The notes under the pieces were generated by a model. The model did not search any database. It was not told the DNA's origin and saw only the letters and a program-made list of their open reading frames with translations. Position numbers and translations under genes: made by a program. Below, piece by piece: positions 18,850 through 29,139 of a DNA stretch of 64,000 nt. The stretch lies in NCBI GenBank assembly GCA_902518705.1, contig CABYHW010000002.1, positions 1 through 64,000 on the forward strand. The letters run 5' to 3'. Source of the stretch: an uncultured Alphaproteobacteria bacterium (GTDB lineage: Bacteria > Pseudomonadota > Alphaproteobacteria > HIMB59 > GCA-002718135). Position 1 is the stretch's first letter, and each line of letters opens with the position of its first letter.

Positions 18850-21800
18850 TTATTTTTTTTCAGGTAACATAAATAGTGAAGCATTACCTCCAGAAGTTGT
18901 CATATCGTGAGAATAAGTTTTTTCATTAAGTAAATTAATCAAATAATTAGGTCCACCTGCTTTTGGACCTGTTCCAGACAGACCTCTGCCACCAAAGGGT
19001 TGTACACCTACTACAGCTCCTGTGATATTTCTGTTAATATAAATATTTCCTATATTTGCATTTTTAAAAACATAGTTGATAGTATTATCTATTCTACTGT
19101 GCAATCCTAATGTTAAACCATAATTCATCTTATTTATGGACTCGATTAATTTTTCAAGTTCATTAGATTTATATTTATAGACATGTAAAACGGGACCAAA
19201 AACTTCGTTTTTAACATCACCTAGTTTATCTAATTCGATTATTTTAGGACCTACATAGAAGCCATTTAAGTCATTATTTATAGGTAGATCAAATAATATT
19301 TTATTTTTAAATTTTGTTAAATGATTATTAATTTTTTCTTTTGCATTTTCATCAATGAGTGGGCCTAAATCAGTATCTAGTTTTTCAGGTAATCCAACTT
19401 TGATTTTTTTAGTTGCACCAACTAACATTTGAATAGTTTTGTCATATACTTCGTTTTGTATAGCTAATATTCTTAAGGCTGAACATCGCTGTCCAGCAGA
19501 GTTAAATGCTGATTCAATAACATCATCTACTACTTGCTCTGTAAGTGCAGATGAGTCAACAATCATAAAATTTTGACCACCAGTTTCTGCCGTCAATGAT
19601 ACCAATTCTTCTCTTTTATTTAAATAATTTTGAATACTTTTTGCTGTTTCACACGAGCCTGTAAACAGTACACCTTTTATACAATCATTTTGTAATATTT
19701 TTTCACCTATTTTAGAACCCTCTCCTAATATTAATTGTAATGCGTTTACTGGTAAACCAGCATCAAATAAAAGTTTAATAATTTTATATGAAATGATTGA
19801 TGTTTGTTCAGCTGGTTTGGCTATTACGGTATTTCCACACAACAAAGCTGCAACAATCTGACCAACAAAAATTGCTATTGGAAAATTCCATGGACTTATA
19901 CAGAAAATAACTCCCTTAGACTCATAAATTAATTTATTTTTTTCACCAGTGGGACCATCAAATATAATTTCTTTATTTAATATTTTTTTAGCCTCACTTG
20001 AATAGTAATAACAAAAATCGATTGCCTCTCTTAAATCATTATATGAATCATTAATTGTTTTACCTGCTTCATTTACACAAATTTTCAAAAGATCTTCTTT
20101 ATTATTTTCTAATAATAAAGCAAAATTTTTAATTATTTTTATCTTTTCATCAATTCCAACACTATTCCATTTTTTTTGATATTCTTTGGATACTTTTAAT
20201 GCATCATTAATTGTGTTTTCATCTGCGTAACTTATATTGCCAACTATTTTTGTATTAGATGAAGGAGAAAAAATTTTAATATTATTTGAACTAATTTTTT
20301 CTTTATTCAATATTAATGAATGCGCATTATGATTTTCATTACTTAGACTAAAAACATTTTCTAATTTTGCAATTGTTTTCTCACTAAATAAATTTGTACC
20401 TAATGAGTTTTCTCTATTTGGTAAAAACATTTTATTAGGTAACGGAATATATGGATTATTATATTCTTTATAAGATTTCACAATTTCTATAGGGTCTGAA
20501 ATTAACTCATCAATTTTTATTTTCCTGTCATTTAATTTATTTACAAAAGAAGTGTTTGCACCATTTTCTAGCAATCTTCGCATCAGATAAGGAAGGAGAT
20601 CTTCATAATTGCCCACCGGCGCGTAAATTCTACATTTAGAATAATTATTATTTAAATTTTTATTAAAATAATCATTTAGAATATCAGCCATTCCATGAAT
20701 TCTTTGAAATTCAAAATTTGAATTTTTTCCTACTTCTTCAATAAACGCTATTGAATGTGCATTATGAGTTGCAAAAGCAGGAAATATATTTTTTTGATAC
20801 TTCAACATTTTAATCGCACATGCCATCCAAGACAAATCAGTTATAGCTTTTCTTGTAAAAACTGGATATTTTTCAAGCCCCAATTCTTGTGCAGCTTTAA
20901 TTTCACTATCCCAATAGGCTCCTTTTACTAAACGAATTGGTATGACTTTATTATTTTTTATTGCTATATTGTTAATCCAATCAATAGTATAGAAAGCTCT
21001 TTTCTGATAAGCCTGTAAAGCTAAACCTAGCCCATTCCAATTGCTAAGCTCCTTTGTTTCAATTAATTTCTTAAATATTTTCAAAGATAATATAAATCTT
21101 TTGTCCTCCTCAGCATCTATACACAATTGAATATTTTTCTTTTTTGCAAGAAGACCTAACTCAATCAATTTTGGAATTAATTCAGTTTCTAAATCTTTAT
21201 ATTTATGTCTTTCATATCTTGAGTTTAGGGCAGAAAGTTTTATTGATACTCCGTTAGAATATCTCACATCTTCATCATTAGATAAAATATCACCAGTGAA
21301 CTCGATACTTTTTTTATACTCTTGGAAATATTTTTCAGCATCTTCTTGTGTTCTCGCACCTTCCCCCAACATATCAAAGGAAAAAATATTATTTTTATAT
21401 TTTTCTGATTTTGTAAATTTAACTGCTTCTTCCATTTTAGATTTGAACACAAACTGTTTTGCTAAAACCATAACAGCTTTTCTAATTATACTTCTAAAAA
21501 CAGGCTCTGAACTTTTCTTTAAAAGGCTTTTGTAATTTTCTTCTATTGAGTTTTCATCAAATTTATTTCTTTTTAATATATTCCCAGTTATTAAAAATGC
21601 CCATGATGAAGCATTCACAAATATACCTTTATCAAAACCAGTATGTTTTTTCCAATCTGTCGATGTAAACTTATCTTCTAGAAGTTTATCAATAGTTTTT
21701 TGATCTGGTATTCTAAGTAAAGCTTCTGCTAAACATAAGAGAACAGTACCCTCTTCAGTATTAAGTTTGTATTCTTGTAGAAGATTTTCAATAGGACTCT

Positions 21801-21981
21801 TAATTAAACTAATAGATTTTCTAGACTCTCTTACAATTTCTAGAGCTCTATTATTTATCTGATCTTTTTTATTTAAGTATTCTGGTAACAAGTAATCCAT
21901 CATTCTGTTGACTATGACAGATTCTTCAAGACACGTTATATTATCAATTTCTATCAATTCATTATTAATTATTTGATCCAT
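18850..21981 (-). CDS. putA: Bifunctional proline dehydrogenase / glutamate-semialdehyde (P5C) dehydrogenase
   Basis: A 1043-residue PutA that oxidises proline to glutamate in two steps. N-terminal helical domain, then the proline dehydrogenase barrel (motifs SIKLSALNSRYERH, RLVKGAYWDSEI and ATHNAHSIAFI, about residues 230-410), then the aldehyde dehydrogenase domain (SPWNFPIAIFVGQIVAAL, LTAETGG, and the catalytic cysteine in NSAGQRCSALR, about residues 650-830). It lacks the N-terminal ribbon-helix-helix DNA-binding domain of E. coli PutA, so it is the shorter, non-repressor type. Converges on the enolase-superfamily gene with no gap. Confidence 0.95.
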   Translation of the reverse strand: MDQIINNELIEIDNITCLEESVIVNRMMDYLLPEYLNKKDQINNRALEIVRESRKSISLIKSPIENLLQEYKLNTEEGTVLLCLAEALLRIPDQKTIDKLLEDKFTSTDWKKHTGFDKGIFVNASSWAFLITGNILKRNKFDENSIEENYKSLLKKSSEPVFRSIIRKAVMVLAKQFVFKSKMEEAVKFTKSEKYKNNIFSFDMLGEGARTQEDAEKYFQEYKKSIEFTGDILSNDEDVRYSNGVSIKLSALNSRYERHKYKDLETELIPKLIELGLLAKKKNIQLCIDAEEDKRFILSLKIFKKLIETKELSNWNGLGLALQAYQKRAFYTIDWINNIAIKNNKVIPIRLVKGAYWDSEIKAAQELGLEKYPVFTRKAITDLSWMACAIKMLKYQKNIFPAFATHNAHSIAFIEEVGKNSNFEFQRIHGMADILNDYFNKNLNNNYSKCRIYAPVGNYEDLLPYLMRRLLENGANTSFVNKLNDRKIKIDELISDPIEIVKSYKEYNNPYIPLPNKMFLPNRENSLGTNLFSEKTIAKLENVFSLSNENHNAHSLILNKEKISSNNIKIFSPSSNTKIVGNISYADENTINDALKVSKEYQKKWNSVGIDEKIKIIKNFALLLENNKEDLLKICVNEAGKTINDSYNDLREAIDFCYYYSSEAKKILNKEIIFDGPTGEKNKLIYESKGVIFCISPWNFPIAIFVGQIVAALLCGNTVIAKPAEQTSIISYKIIKLLFDAGLPVNALQLILGEGSKIGEKILQNDCIKGVLFTGSCETAKSIQNYLNKREELVSLTAETGGQNFMIVDSSALTEQVVDDVIESAFNSAGQRCSALRILAIQNEVYDKTIQMLVGATKKIKVGLPEKLDTDLGPLIDENAKEKINNHLTKFKNKILFDLPINNDLNGFYVGPKIIELDKLGDVKNEVFGPVLHVYKYKSNELEKLIESINKMNYGLTLGLHSRIDNTINYVFKNANIGNIYINRNITGAVVGVQPFGGRGLSGTGPKAGGPNYLINLLNEKTYSHDMTTSGGNASLFMLPEKK

Positions 21982-22064
21982 GTGTTTTAAATACTTTATT
22001 TAATGAAACTAAGAATATAATATTATCATAAAATTTTATTAAAAATAAAAAAAATTTTAAGTTT

Positions 22065-22862
22065 ATGCTCAGTAAAGAAAATTTATTAGAAATTGTAAAT
22101 ATTTCTGTAGATGCCGGTGAAGTAATATTAAATTATTACAATGAAAATGTGGATGTCATTTATAAAGATGATGAATCGCCTTTAACAAAAGCAGATCTAG
22201 CTTCACACAAAATAATTACTGACTCGATTAAAAAAATTACACCAGATATTCCAATACTAAGTGAAGAAGAATTTATTGATTGGAAAATAAGAAAAAAATG
22301 GAAAAAATATTGGTTAATCGATCCTCTTGATGGGACTAAAGAATTTATTAAAAAAAATGATGAATTTACAGTTAATATAGCACTAATTGAAAATAATAGA
22401 CCAATATTAGGTGTGATTTACACACCAGCCTTAAATGAATTATTTTATTCAATTAAGAACTTTGGATCATATAAAATATTAACTAGAAAAAAATTAAATA
22501 CACTTAAAGAAGCAAAAAGAATTTCAATTAATAAGAAAAAATCAAATAAAATTAAGATTGTTGGAAGTAGATCTCATTCAAATCCTATTCTTGATAAATG
22601 GGTTAATAAGAATTTTAATGAATTTGACATTTTACAAAAAGGAAGCTCTTTAAAATTTTGTTTAATTGCTGAAGGATCTGCCGACATTTATCCCAGATTT
22701 GGTCCAACTTCTGAATGGGATATAGCAGCGGGACATATAATACTTGAAGAAGCTGGTGGAAAACTTAAAAGCATCGACAATAAGGAAATTTTATACAATG
22801 AAAAAGAAAATATTCTTAACCCTGAATTTTTTGCTTACAGCAATATTGACTTTGTAATTTAG
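22065..22862 (+). CDS. cysQ: 3'(2'),5'-bisphosphate nucleotidase
   Basis: A 265-residue member of the inositol-monophosphatase fold. It hydrolyses 3'-phosphoadenosine 5'-phosphate (PAP) and recycles the by-product of PAPS use. The metal-binding motifs are SEEEFIDW (about residues 65-72), [11 protein letters not shown] and [17 protein letters not shown]. Length is normal. Only one base separates it from cysD, so it is the first gene of a three-gene sulfate-activation operon. Confidence 0.9.
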   Translation: MLSKENLLEIVNISVDAGEVILNYYNENVDVIYKDDESPLTKADLASHKIITDSIKKITPDIPILSEEEFIDWKIRKKWKKYWLIDPLDGTKEFIKKNDEFTVNIALIENNRPILGVIYTPALNELFYSIKNFGSYKILTRKKLNTLKEAKRISINKKKSNKIKIVGSRSHSNPILDKWVNKNFNEFDILQKGSSLKFCLIAEGSADIYPRFGPTSEWDIAAGHIILEEAGGKLKSIDNKEILYNEKENILNPEFFAYSNIDFVI

Positions 22863-22863
22863 A

Positions 22864-23763
22864 ATGACTTTTAATCATTTAAAAAAACTTGAATCTGAGA
22901 GCATTTATATAATTAGAGAAGTAGCGGCTGAATTTACAAATCCGGTCATGCTTTATTCAATTGGAAAAGACTCTTCAGTTATGTTGCATTTAGCAATTAA
23001 AGCTTTTGCTCCAAATAAAATTCCTTTTAAACTTTTACATGTAGACACGACTTGGAAATTTAAAGAAATGATAAAATTTAGAGATCAAACTATTAAAGAG
23101 AACAACTTAGATTTAATAGTACATATAAATCAGGAAGGAGTGAATAATAAAGTTGGACCAATAACTCACGGCTCCAAAACACATACTGACATTATGAAGA
23201 CTCAATCATTAAAACAAGCATTAAACAAATATAAATTCGATGCTGCATTCGGAGGAGCAAGAAGAGATGAAGAAAAATCTAGAGCCAAGGAAAGAATTTT
23301 TTCTTTTAGAGATACAAATCATCGATGGGATCCAAAAAATCAAAAACCTGAATTATGGAATTTATTTAATACAAAAATATCAACTAATGAAAGTGTAAGA
23401 ATATTTCCATTATCAAATTGGACAGAAGTTGATGTGTGGCAATATATATATCAAGAAAATATTGCCATTGTTCCCTTATATTTTGCAGCAAAAAGACCTG
23501 TAATAAAGAGAGATGATATGTTGATAATGGTGGATGACAATAGATTAGAAATAAAAAAAGGTGAGAAGATAGAAGAAAAATTAATTAGATTTAGAACTCT
23601 TGGTTGCTATCCCCTAACTGGAGCAGTAGAATCTAAAGCATCAAGTATTGAAGAAATAATTATAGAATTATTAGAATCAAAGCATTCAGAGAGACAAGGA
23701 AGATTAATAGATTCAGATCAAATAGGATCAATGGAAATAAAAAAACAAGATGGTTATTTCTAA
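22864..23763 (+). CDS. cysD: Sulfate adenylyltransferase subunit 2
   Basis: A 299-residue ATP-sulfurylase small subunit that makes APS from sulfate and ATP. It belongs to the PP-loop family: the P-loop is [19 protein letters not shown] (about residues 29-47). Downstream motifs [21 protein letters not shown] and [16 protein letters not shown] are diagnostic. It shares one base with the cysNC gene (TAATG), indicating coupled translation of the two sulfurylase subunits. Confidence 0.95.
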   Translation: MTFNHLKKLESESIYIIREVAAEFTNPVMLYSIGKDSSVMLHLAIKAFAPNKIPFKLLHVDTTWKFKEMIKFRDQTIKENNLDLIVHINQEGVNNKVGPITHGSKTHTDIMKTQSLKQALNKYKFDAAFGGARRDEEKSRAKERIFSFRDTNHRWDPKNQKPELWNLFNTKISTNESVRIFPLSNWTEVDVWQYIYQENIAIVPLYFAAKRPVIKRDDMLIMVDDNRLEIKKGEKIEEKLIRFRTLGCYPLTGAVESKASSIEEIIIELLESKHSERQGRLIDSDQIGSMEIKKQDGYF

Positions 23764-25634
23764 TGGATTTAAAAAAATTTTTTATTAATCAAAATTCCAA
23801 AAAGCAACTTAAAATCTTAACTTGTGGTTCCGTAGATGATGGTAAATCAACTTTAATTGGAAGACTTCTATTTGATTCTAAAAGTATTTACAGTGATCAG
23901 ATTTCACAGACCAAATTTGAAAGTGAGAAATATGGTACTCAAGGTAAAGAAATAGATCTCGCATTACTAATAGATGGTTTACAAGCTGAAAGAGAACAAG
24001 GTATAACAATCGATGTAGCTTATAGATATTTTGAAACTGAAAAATGTAAGTTTATAATTGCAGATACACCGGGTCATCAAGAATATACAAGAAATATGGC
24101 TACTGGTGCATCTAATTCAGACATTGGTATTGTTCTAATTGATGCAACTAAGGGCATATTAGATCAAACTAGGCGACATACTTTCATTCTATCACTGTTA
24201 GGAGTAAATCACATTGTAATAGCTGTAAACAAAATGGACCTTTTGAATTATGATAAAAAAAATTTTGATAATATTGTTCATTCATTTGAAAAACTATCTA
24301 AAAATTTTAATTTTTTATCTAAAAGATATATCCCAATGTCAGCACTTATTGGTGATAATGTTTTTTCAAAATCAAAAAAAATGCCTTGGTATGCTGATGA
24401 AACATTAATTAGTACATTGGAAAGTTTTGATATTGATAAATCTTCTATAGGTGAAGAATTTTCTATGCCTATTCAATGGGTTAACCGATCAAGTTCAGAT
24501 TTTAGAGGATATAGTGGAACAATCTCTTCAGGAAAAATTAATATTAACGATGAAATCACAGTAGTATCATCAGGAGAGAGAGCGAAGGTTCGTAAAATAT
24601 TAACTCCCGATGGAAATGCAGAATTTTCATTTGAAAATCAAGCAGTAACTATCTCTCTAGATAAAGAGATAGACATTTCTAGAGGGGATATAATTACTAC
24701 TGATCTAGATAAAATTAAAATAGCAGATCAATTTTCAGCACATTTAATATGGATGCATAAAGATAACATGTTGCCTGAAAGAAATTATATATTCAGATTT
24801 ATTAATTCATATATAAACGGCAAAATTACAAATCTTGAATACAAAATAAATATTAACTCTTATGAAAAAATTGCAGCAAAATCTCTAGAGTTAAATGATA
24901 TTGCATATTGTAAAATTGCATTGAGTAAGCCAACTTTTTTTAAATCTTATATTCAGAATAATCAGCTTGGAAGTTTTGTAATAATTGATCAATTTAATAA
25001 TCTAACAGTCGGAGCTGGAATGATTGATTTTGAGCTAAGAAGATCAAGTAATATTTCATGGCATGATATGACAATAGATAAGAAGAAAAGATCAACATTG
25101 AACTCTCAAAAACCGTGTGCTTTATGGTTCACAGGACTTTCTGGCTCAGGTAAATCAACTATTGCAAATATTTTAGAACAAAAATTACATCAACTTAATA
25201 AAAGAACATACTTACTAGATGGGGATAACATTAGGCATGGATTAAATAAAGACTTAGGATTTACTGATGCTGACAGAGTAGAAAATATTCGAAGAGTCGC
25301 TGAAGTATCAAAATTAATGACTGACGCAGGATTAATTACATTAATTTCTTTCATATCACCTTTTAAATCTGAGAGAAGAATGGCAAGAGATTTATTTGAT
25401 ACTAATGAATTTATAGAAATTTTTGTTGATACGCCTATAGAAGAATGTGAAAAAAGAGATCCTAAAGGATTATATAAAAAAGCTAGATCAGGAATATTAA
25501 AAAATTTTACAGGAATAGATTCTGATTATGAGGTACCTTCTGATCCAGAAATTAAATTGAAAACACTTTTAAAAAACCCTGAAGAATTAGCTGATGAAGT
25601 TTTAGATTTCTTGAAAGTTAATAATATAATTTAA
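23763..25634 (+). CDS. cysNC: Sulfate adenylyltransferase subunit 1 fused to adenylylsulfate kinase
   Basis: A 623-residue fusion. The first about 420 residues are CysN, a GTPase of the EF-Tu family (GSVDDGKSTLIGRLL, DTPGHQEYTRNM, NKMDLL) that drives ATP sulfurylase. The last about 190 residues are CysC, the kinase that makes PAPS (P-loop GLSGSGKST, then DGDNIRHGLNKDLGF, ENIRRVAEVSKL and SFISPFKSERR). The operon therefore makes PAPS. No PAPS reductase, sulfite reductase or sulfotransferase is in the window, so the fate of PAPS is not seen here. Confidence 0.95.
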   Translation: MDLKKFFINQNSKKQLKILTCGSVDDGKSTLIGRLLFDSKSIYSDQISQTKFESEKYGTQGKEIDLALLIDGLQAEREQGITIDVAYRYFETEKCKFIIADTPGHQEYTRNMATGASNSDIGIVLIDATKGILDQTRRHTFILSLLGVNHIVIAVNKMDLLNYDKKNFDNIVHSFEKLSKNFNFLSKRYIPMSALIGDNVFSKSKKMPWYADETLISTLESFDIDKSSIGEEFSMPIQWVNRSSSDFRGYSGTISSGKININDEITVVSSGERAKVRKILTPDGNAEFSFENQAVTISLDKEIDISRGDIITTDLDKIKIADQFSAHLIWMHKDNMLPERNYIFRFINSYINGKITNLEYKININSYEKIAAKSLELNDIAYCKIALSKPTFFKSYIQNNQLGSFVIIDQFNNLTVGAGMIDFELRRSSNISWHDMTIDKKKRSTLNSQKPCALWFTGLSGSGKSTIANILEQKLHQLNKRTYLLDGDNIRHGLNKDLGFTDADRVENIRRVAEVSKLMTDAGLITLISFISPFKSERRMARDLFDTNEFIEIFVDTPIEECEKRDPKGLYKKARSGILKNFTGIDSDYEVPSDPEIKLKTLLKNPEELADEVLDFLKVNNII

Positions 25635-25636
25635 TT

Positions 25637-26959
25637 TTAATTTTTAATTTTTGAAGCAGGTTTTCCATACTCTACATTTAAGCCACCATATCTTCTCACT
25701 CTAACATTGCATTGTTCTGCGTGACCAATAAATCCCTCAAGGTAAGATAGTCTTGATCCATATTCTCCAATAAGTTTAGCTGCTTCATCTGTCATAATTT
25801 TTTGATAGGTGTGAGTTTTAATAAATTTACCAACCCATAAACCACCAGTGTATTTTCCAGCTTTTTTAGTAGGAAGAGTATGATTGGTGCCTATTACTTT
25901 ATCACCATTAGCAACATTAGTTCTAGCTCCCAAAAAAAGAGCTCCATAAGATGTCATATTTTCTAAAAACCAATCATCTTTTTTTGTCATTACTTGTACG
26001 TGTTCTGATGCTATTTCATTTGCTTTAGATAACATCTCCTCATAGGTGTCACACAAAATAATTTCCCCGTAATCTTTCCAGCTTGTACTCGCTGTTTCTT
26101 TAGTAGGTAATATTTCTAAAATTCTATCAATCTCTTTAAATGTATCTTCTGCAAGTTTTCTTGAGTTTGTTATCATTATAGCAGGAGAATTATATCCATG
26201 TTCAGCTTGTCCTAATAAATCAGTTGCACATATTTCACCATCAACAGTTTCATCAGCAATAACCATTGTTTCGGTTGGACCAGCAAATAAATCGATACCA
26301 ACTCTACCATACAATTGTCTTTTCGCTTCAGCAACAAATGCATTGCCAGGTCCAACAAGCATATCAACTGGTTTAATCGTTTCTGTACCAATAGCCATTG
26401 CGCCAACTCCTTGCATTCCTCCTAAGACATAAATTTCGTGAGCACCGCCCATTTTCATTGCTGTTACAACTGCTGGATTTGGTTTACCTTTAAAAGGTGG
26501 AGTTGTGGCTACAATTCTTGGTACCCCAGCAACAGAAGCAGTAACAACTGACATATGTGCAGAAGCCACCATTGGAAATTTACCGGCTGGAACATAGCAA
26601 CCAACTGCTTGTACGGGTATATTCTTATGACCTAGAATAACACCTGGGTGCGTTTCTACTTCTAATTCACTCAAAGTTTTTAGTTGTGCTTCAGCAAATG
26701 TGCGCACTTGTTTCTGAGCAAATTTAATATCTTCTTTATCATCATCAGATACTTCACTGATTAATTGATTAATTTGATCTTCATTTAACCTAAAACTATC
26801 TGGTGAATAGTTATCAAATTTTTGAGATAACTCTCTAATGTGTTTATCACCTTGTGACTCAATTTTACTTAATGTTTCCTCAACAATTTTTTTTACTTTA
26901 TCATTATCTTCAATTCTTTGTTTTTCATCTAATCCTTTTTTTAAATATTCAATTGCCAT
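25637..26959 (-). CDS. HisD-family NAD-dependent dehydrogenase (sulfopropanediol dehydrogenase/HpsN-like)
   Basis: A 440-residue member of the histidinol dehydrogenase family. Motifs are [18 protein letters not shown] (about 117-134), [43 protein letters not shown] (zinc Gln and His), GTNHTLPT and EGFIGHAEQ (zinc His). The sequence resembles HpsN, which oxidises dihydroxypropanesulfonate to sulfolactate, and HisD paralogs of unknown substrate. It is not in a his operon. It sits downstream of a SnoaL-like protein gene and abuts the cysNC gene. Oxidation of an alcohol to an acid is likely; the HpsN role is only a possibility, though the Xsc context makes it attractive. Confidence 0.75.
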   Translation of the reverse strand: MAIEYLKKGLDEKQRIEDNDKVKKIVEETLSKIESQGDKHIRELSQKFDNYSPDSFRLNEDQINQLISEVSDDDKEDIKFAQKQVRTFAEAQLKTLSELEVETHPGVILGHKNIPVQAVGCYVPAGKFPMVASAHMSVVTASVAGVPRIVATTPPFKGKPNPAVVTAMKMGGAHEIYVLGGMQGVGAMAIGTETIKPVDMLVGPGNAFVAEAKRQLYGRVGIDLFAGPTETMVIADETVDGEICATDLLGQAEHGYNSPAIMITNSRKLAEDTFKEIDRILEILPTKETASTSWKDYGEIILCDTYEEMLSKANEIASEHVQVMTKKDDWFLENMTSYGALFLGARTNVANGDKVIGTNHTLPTKKAGKYTGGLWVGKFIKTHTYQKIMTDEAAKLIGEYGSRLSYLEGFIGHAEQCNVRVRRYGGLNVEYGKPASKIKN

Positions 26960-26961
26960 AA

Positions 26962-28056
26962 TTATTTTTTATGAATTAATTTAAAGATATCAATACCTAT
27001 TTGATCGAGTATGTGTGCTATATCAATTGGCACCCAATTTTCTCTAATTCGCCCTTCATGATGTAAATAAAAATCCATAACTCTTATTGTGACAGCTTTC
27101 CCAGTACCTTGGTAGCCTAGCCACTCATTAGAACCATGTATACACTCAATACTTTGCCAGCCTGATGTCATTGAATAATTACCATCAGCTATTTCTATAT
27201 AATGACCAATTTTCCAATAATCTCTCTCTTTAAATGTAAACCTAAAAGGTAATTGATGATGATCAACATATCCTTTTAAACCTCTTGCTGTACCAATACC
27301 GCAAGGTCCGTACCACATCATTTTAGGATGCCAGAATTCTTTTTGAGGATGATTTAGTAATTTATCTCTAACGTATTCATGCGTTGATCCAGGATCTGTT
27401 TCTGGTTTTATATTTAAACTTCTCTGCATTGTTAAAGCTTGATTCATCGAATTGATGGACAACTCATCATCCATATTTTCAAATGTTGTACCATCACCGG
27501 TTATAGGACCAGGCCACATTCCTTCTACTCCTAATGATTTATTTATTGGCCAAAATCCTGCCTGACGAATAAAATCTACAGTATCAATCAAAATATGTGA
27601 TTGAATGATTTTATTATCTTTAATTTGATGCGCTTCACATATTCTTAAATGTATAGTTTTGCCATGAGCAGGAACATTAAGCCATGGATTAACAAAAGTC
27701 CCAGTTAAATGAGCTATTGTTGAAACAAAAACTGAGTTTTGAAAAGAACCCCCAAGAATTAGGTTATCCCTTCTCTCAAGATCAGGAAATGCATTTAAAA
27801 GCGGTTTCCATAATTTTTCTGTTATTTCAGAAATGCCTTTTAAGTCATTAAGTGGATGGAAGGTTCTTATTTCTGCATCATCATGATACGCATCACTAAT
27901 ATTTTTATTAATATTTTCTGAATTGGATTCAGCTATATTTTTTAAAAGAATTCTGATTTTTTTTTTATTTGCTATATTTATCTCTGGATTTAAATTAATT
28001 ACTTCAGTGCTTCCTTCTTTTTTTATTCCAGTATTAAAATTTTCAATTTCTGTCAT
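26962..28056 (-). CDS. Two-domain SnoaL-like (NTF2-fold) protein
   Basis: A 364-residue protein with two NTF2/SnoaL-like halves of about 170 residues. Each has an 'EYHDDA'-like start, a PDLERRD motif (about residues 94-100) and a GTARGLKGY segment in the second half. It is a clear paralog of the protein at 36329-37402: both have ERRD, WPIN/WPMS and YGPxGIGTARG blocks. The fold is used by polyketide cyclases, isomerases and binding proteins, so the reaction is unknown. It is upstream of the HisD-like gene (two bases) and divergent from the bicupin gene. Confidence 0.7.
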   Translation of the reverse strand: MTEIENFNTGIKKEGSTEVINLNPEINIANKKKIRILLKNIAESNSENINKNISDAYHDDAEIRTFHPLNDLKGISEITEKLWKPLLNAFPDLERRDNLILGGSFQNSVFVSTIAHLTGTFVNPWLNVPAHGKTIHLRICEAHQIKDNKIIQSHILIDTVDFIRQAGFWPINKSLGVEGMWPGPITGDGTTFENMDDELSINSMNQALTMQRSLNIKPETDPGSTHEYVRDKLLNHPQKEFWHPKMMWYGPCGIGTARGLKGYVDHHQLPFRFTFKERDYWKIGHYIEIADGNYSMTSGWQSIECIHGSNEWLGYQGTGKAVTIRVMDFYLHHEGRIRENWVPIDIAHILDQIGIDIFKLIHKK

Positions 28057-28106
28057 AATTTACTTAGTTTCAGTTACTCACAGTTTAGGCTCAATATTTA
28101 ATTGAT

Positions 28107-28126
28107 TTATTCAATATTTTGAATAA
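28107..28126. promoter_or_regulatory. Inverted repeat, possible operator
   Basis: TTATTCAA and TTGAATAA (eight-base arms, four-base spacer) form a perfect 20-base dyad in the 108-base gap between the divergent SnoaL-like and bicupin genes. A dyad in a divergent promoter would suit a regulator controlling both directions. The LacI-type protein at 31947 is the nearest regulator. AT-rich DNA yields such repeats by chance at a low rate, so this is only a candidate. Confidence 0.35.
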
Positions 28127-28164
28127 TATTCATTAAAAATGCATAAAATATAATTTTTCTTAAT

Positions 28165-29136
28165 ATGTCAATAAATATAGAAAGTCGTCTTGCGAGATTT
28201 AATGATTTAATACCAAGTAAGGTTCCTTTTGTTGAGGGTAAATTAAAAGGACATCAAGATAGATTGAATTACTCATTAGTGGGTCCTGGCGTAAGTGAAG
28301 ATTCTAAACAAAATGTAAAAATTGCTGAGGAGCATGGGTTTAATATTGGGGCAGTAAGTGCTGCACCGATGAATGGTTCTGGGCTTCATAGTCATACAAC
28401 AGCTGAGGTGTTTATTATCTTTTCTGGTTCATGGCGTTTTTATTGGGGACCAGATGGAAAAGAGGGTGAGGTTATTTTACATAAAGGAGATGTCGCTTCA
28501 TTTCCTACTAATATGTTTAGAGGATTTCAAAATGTTAGTGATCAACAAGCATTAATGTTTGTAGTTTTAGGTGAAAATGATCCTGGAGTAATTACATGGA
28601 CTCCTTCATTGTTAAAAAAAGCAAAAGAAACTGGAATGGTTCTTTTAAATGATAACTCTCTTATTGATTTAGAAAAAAATCAAATACCTGATGGTAAAAA
28701 AGCAATAGAACCAATCACAGATAATGAATTAACACAATTTGATCATTACACTTCTGAGGAAATTGAAAAATTTGTAATTCGCTATGCAGATCAAAAAAAT
28801 TATTTTCTAGATGACGAACATTATAATTCAAATTCTATTTTAAATTATTTAGATGATTTCACTATTCATAATAAAGAATTTAAACCATACATTAGTCATA
28901 AAACTGGATTTGGACTTACTCTTCTTGAAGGTAATAATGCTCATATCCATTCTTACACCTCATCAAAATCTGAAGTTTATTTATGTTTGGAGGGAGAATG
29001 GGAAATTACATGTAATGATAAAAAGGTGTTAATTGGCTCTAGAGATGCCTTCTCCCCTCCAAAAAACTCTACAAGAAGCCTTAAAAATATAAGTAGCGAT
29101 AAAGGTAGCATTTATATAGTGCGCCAAAAAAATTAA
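28165..29136 (+). CDS. Bicupin protein
   Basis: A 323-residue protein with two cupin barrels. The first has SGLHSHTTAEVFIIFSGSW (about residues 71-89), with histidines and the glutamate of cupin motif 1, and later HKGDVASFPTNMFRGFQN as motif 2. The second has NNAHIHSYTSSKSEVYLCLEGEW (about 258-280), again with HxH and Glu. Metal-binding residues are thus present in both. No fused domain. It opens a four-gene plus-strand run with a SnoaL-like gene and a MetE-like gene. Isomerase, dioxygenase or sugar-binding functions are all possible. Function not known. Confidence 0.72.
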   Translation: MSINIESRLARFNDLIPSKVPFVEGKLKGHQDRLNYSLVGPGVSEDSKQNVKIAEEHGFNIGAVSAAPMNGSGLHSHTTAEVFIIFSGSWRFYWGPDGKEGEVILHKGDVASFPTNMFRGFQNVSDQQALMFVVLGENDPGVITWTPSLLKKAKETGMVLLNDNSLIDLEKNQIPDGKKAIEPITDNELTQFDHYTSEEIEKFVIRYADQKNYFLDDEHYNSNSILNYLDDFTIHNKEFKPYISHKTGFGLTLLEGNNAHIHSYTSSKSEVYLCLEGEWEITCNDKKVLIGSRDAFSPPKNSTRSLKNISSDKGSIYIVRQKN

Positions 29137-29139
29137 AAG

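Noticed and set aside
25637..26959. Histidinol dehydrogenase of histidine biosynthesis
   Set aside because: No other his genes nearby and the sequence resembles HpsN and other HisD paralogs; the genuine hisD would be expected elsewhere.
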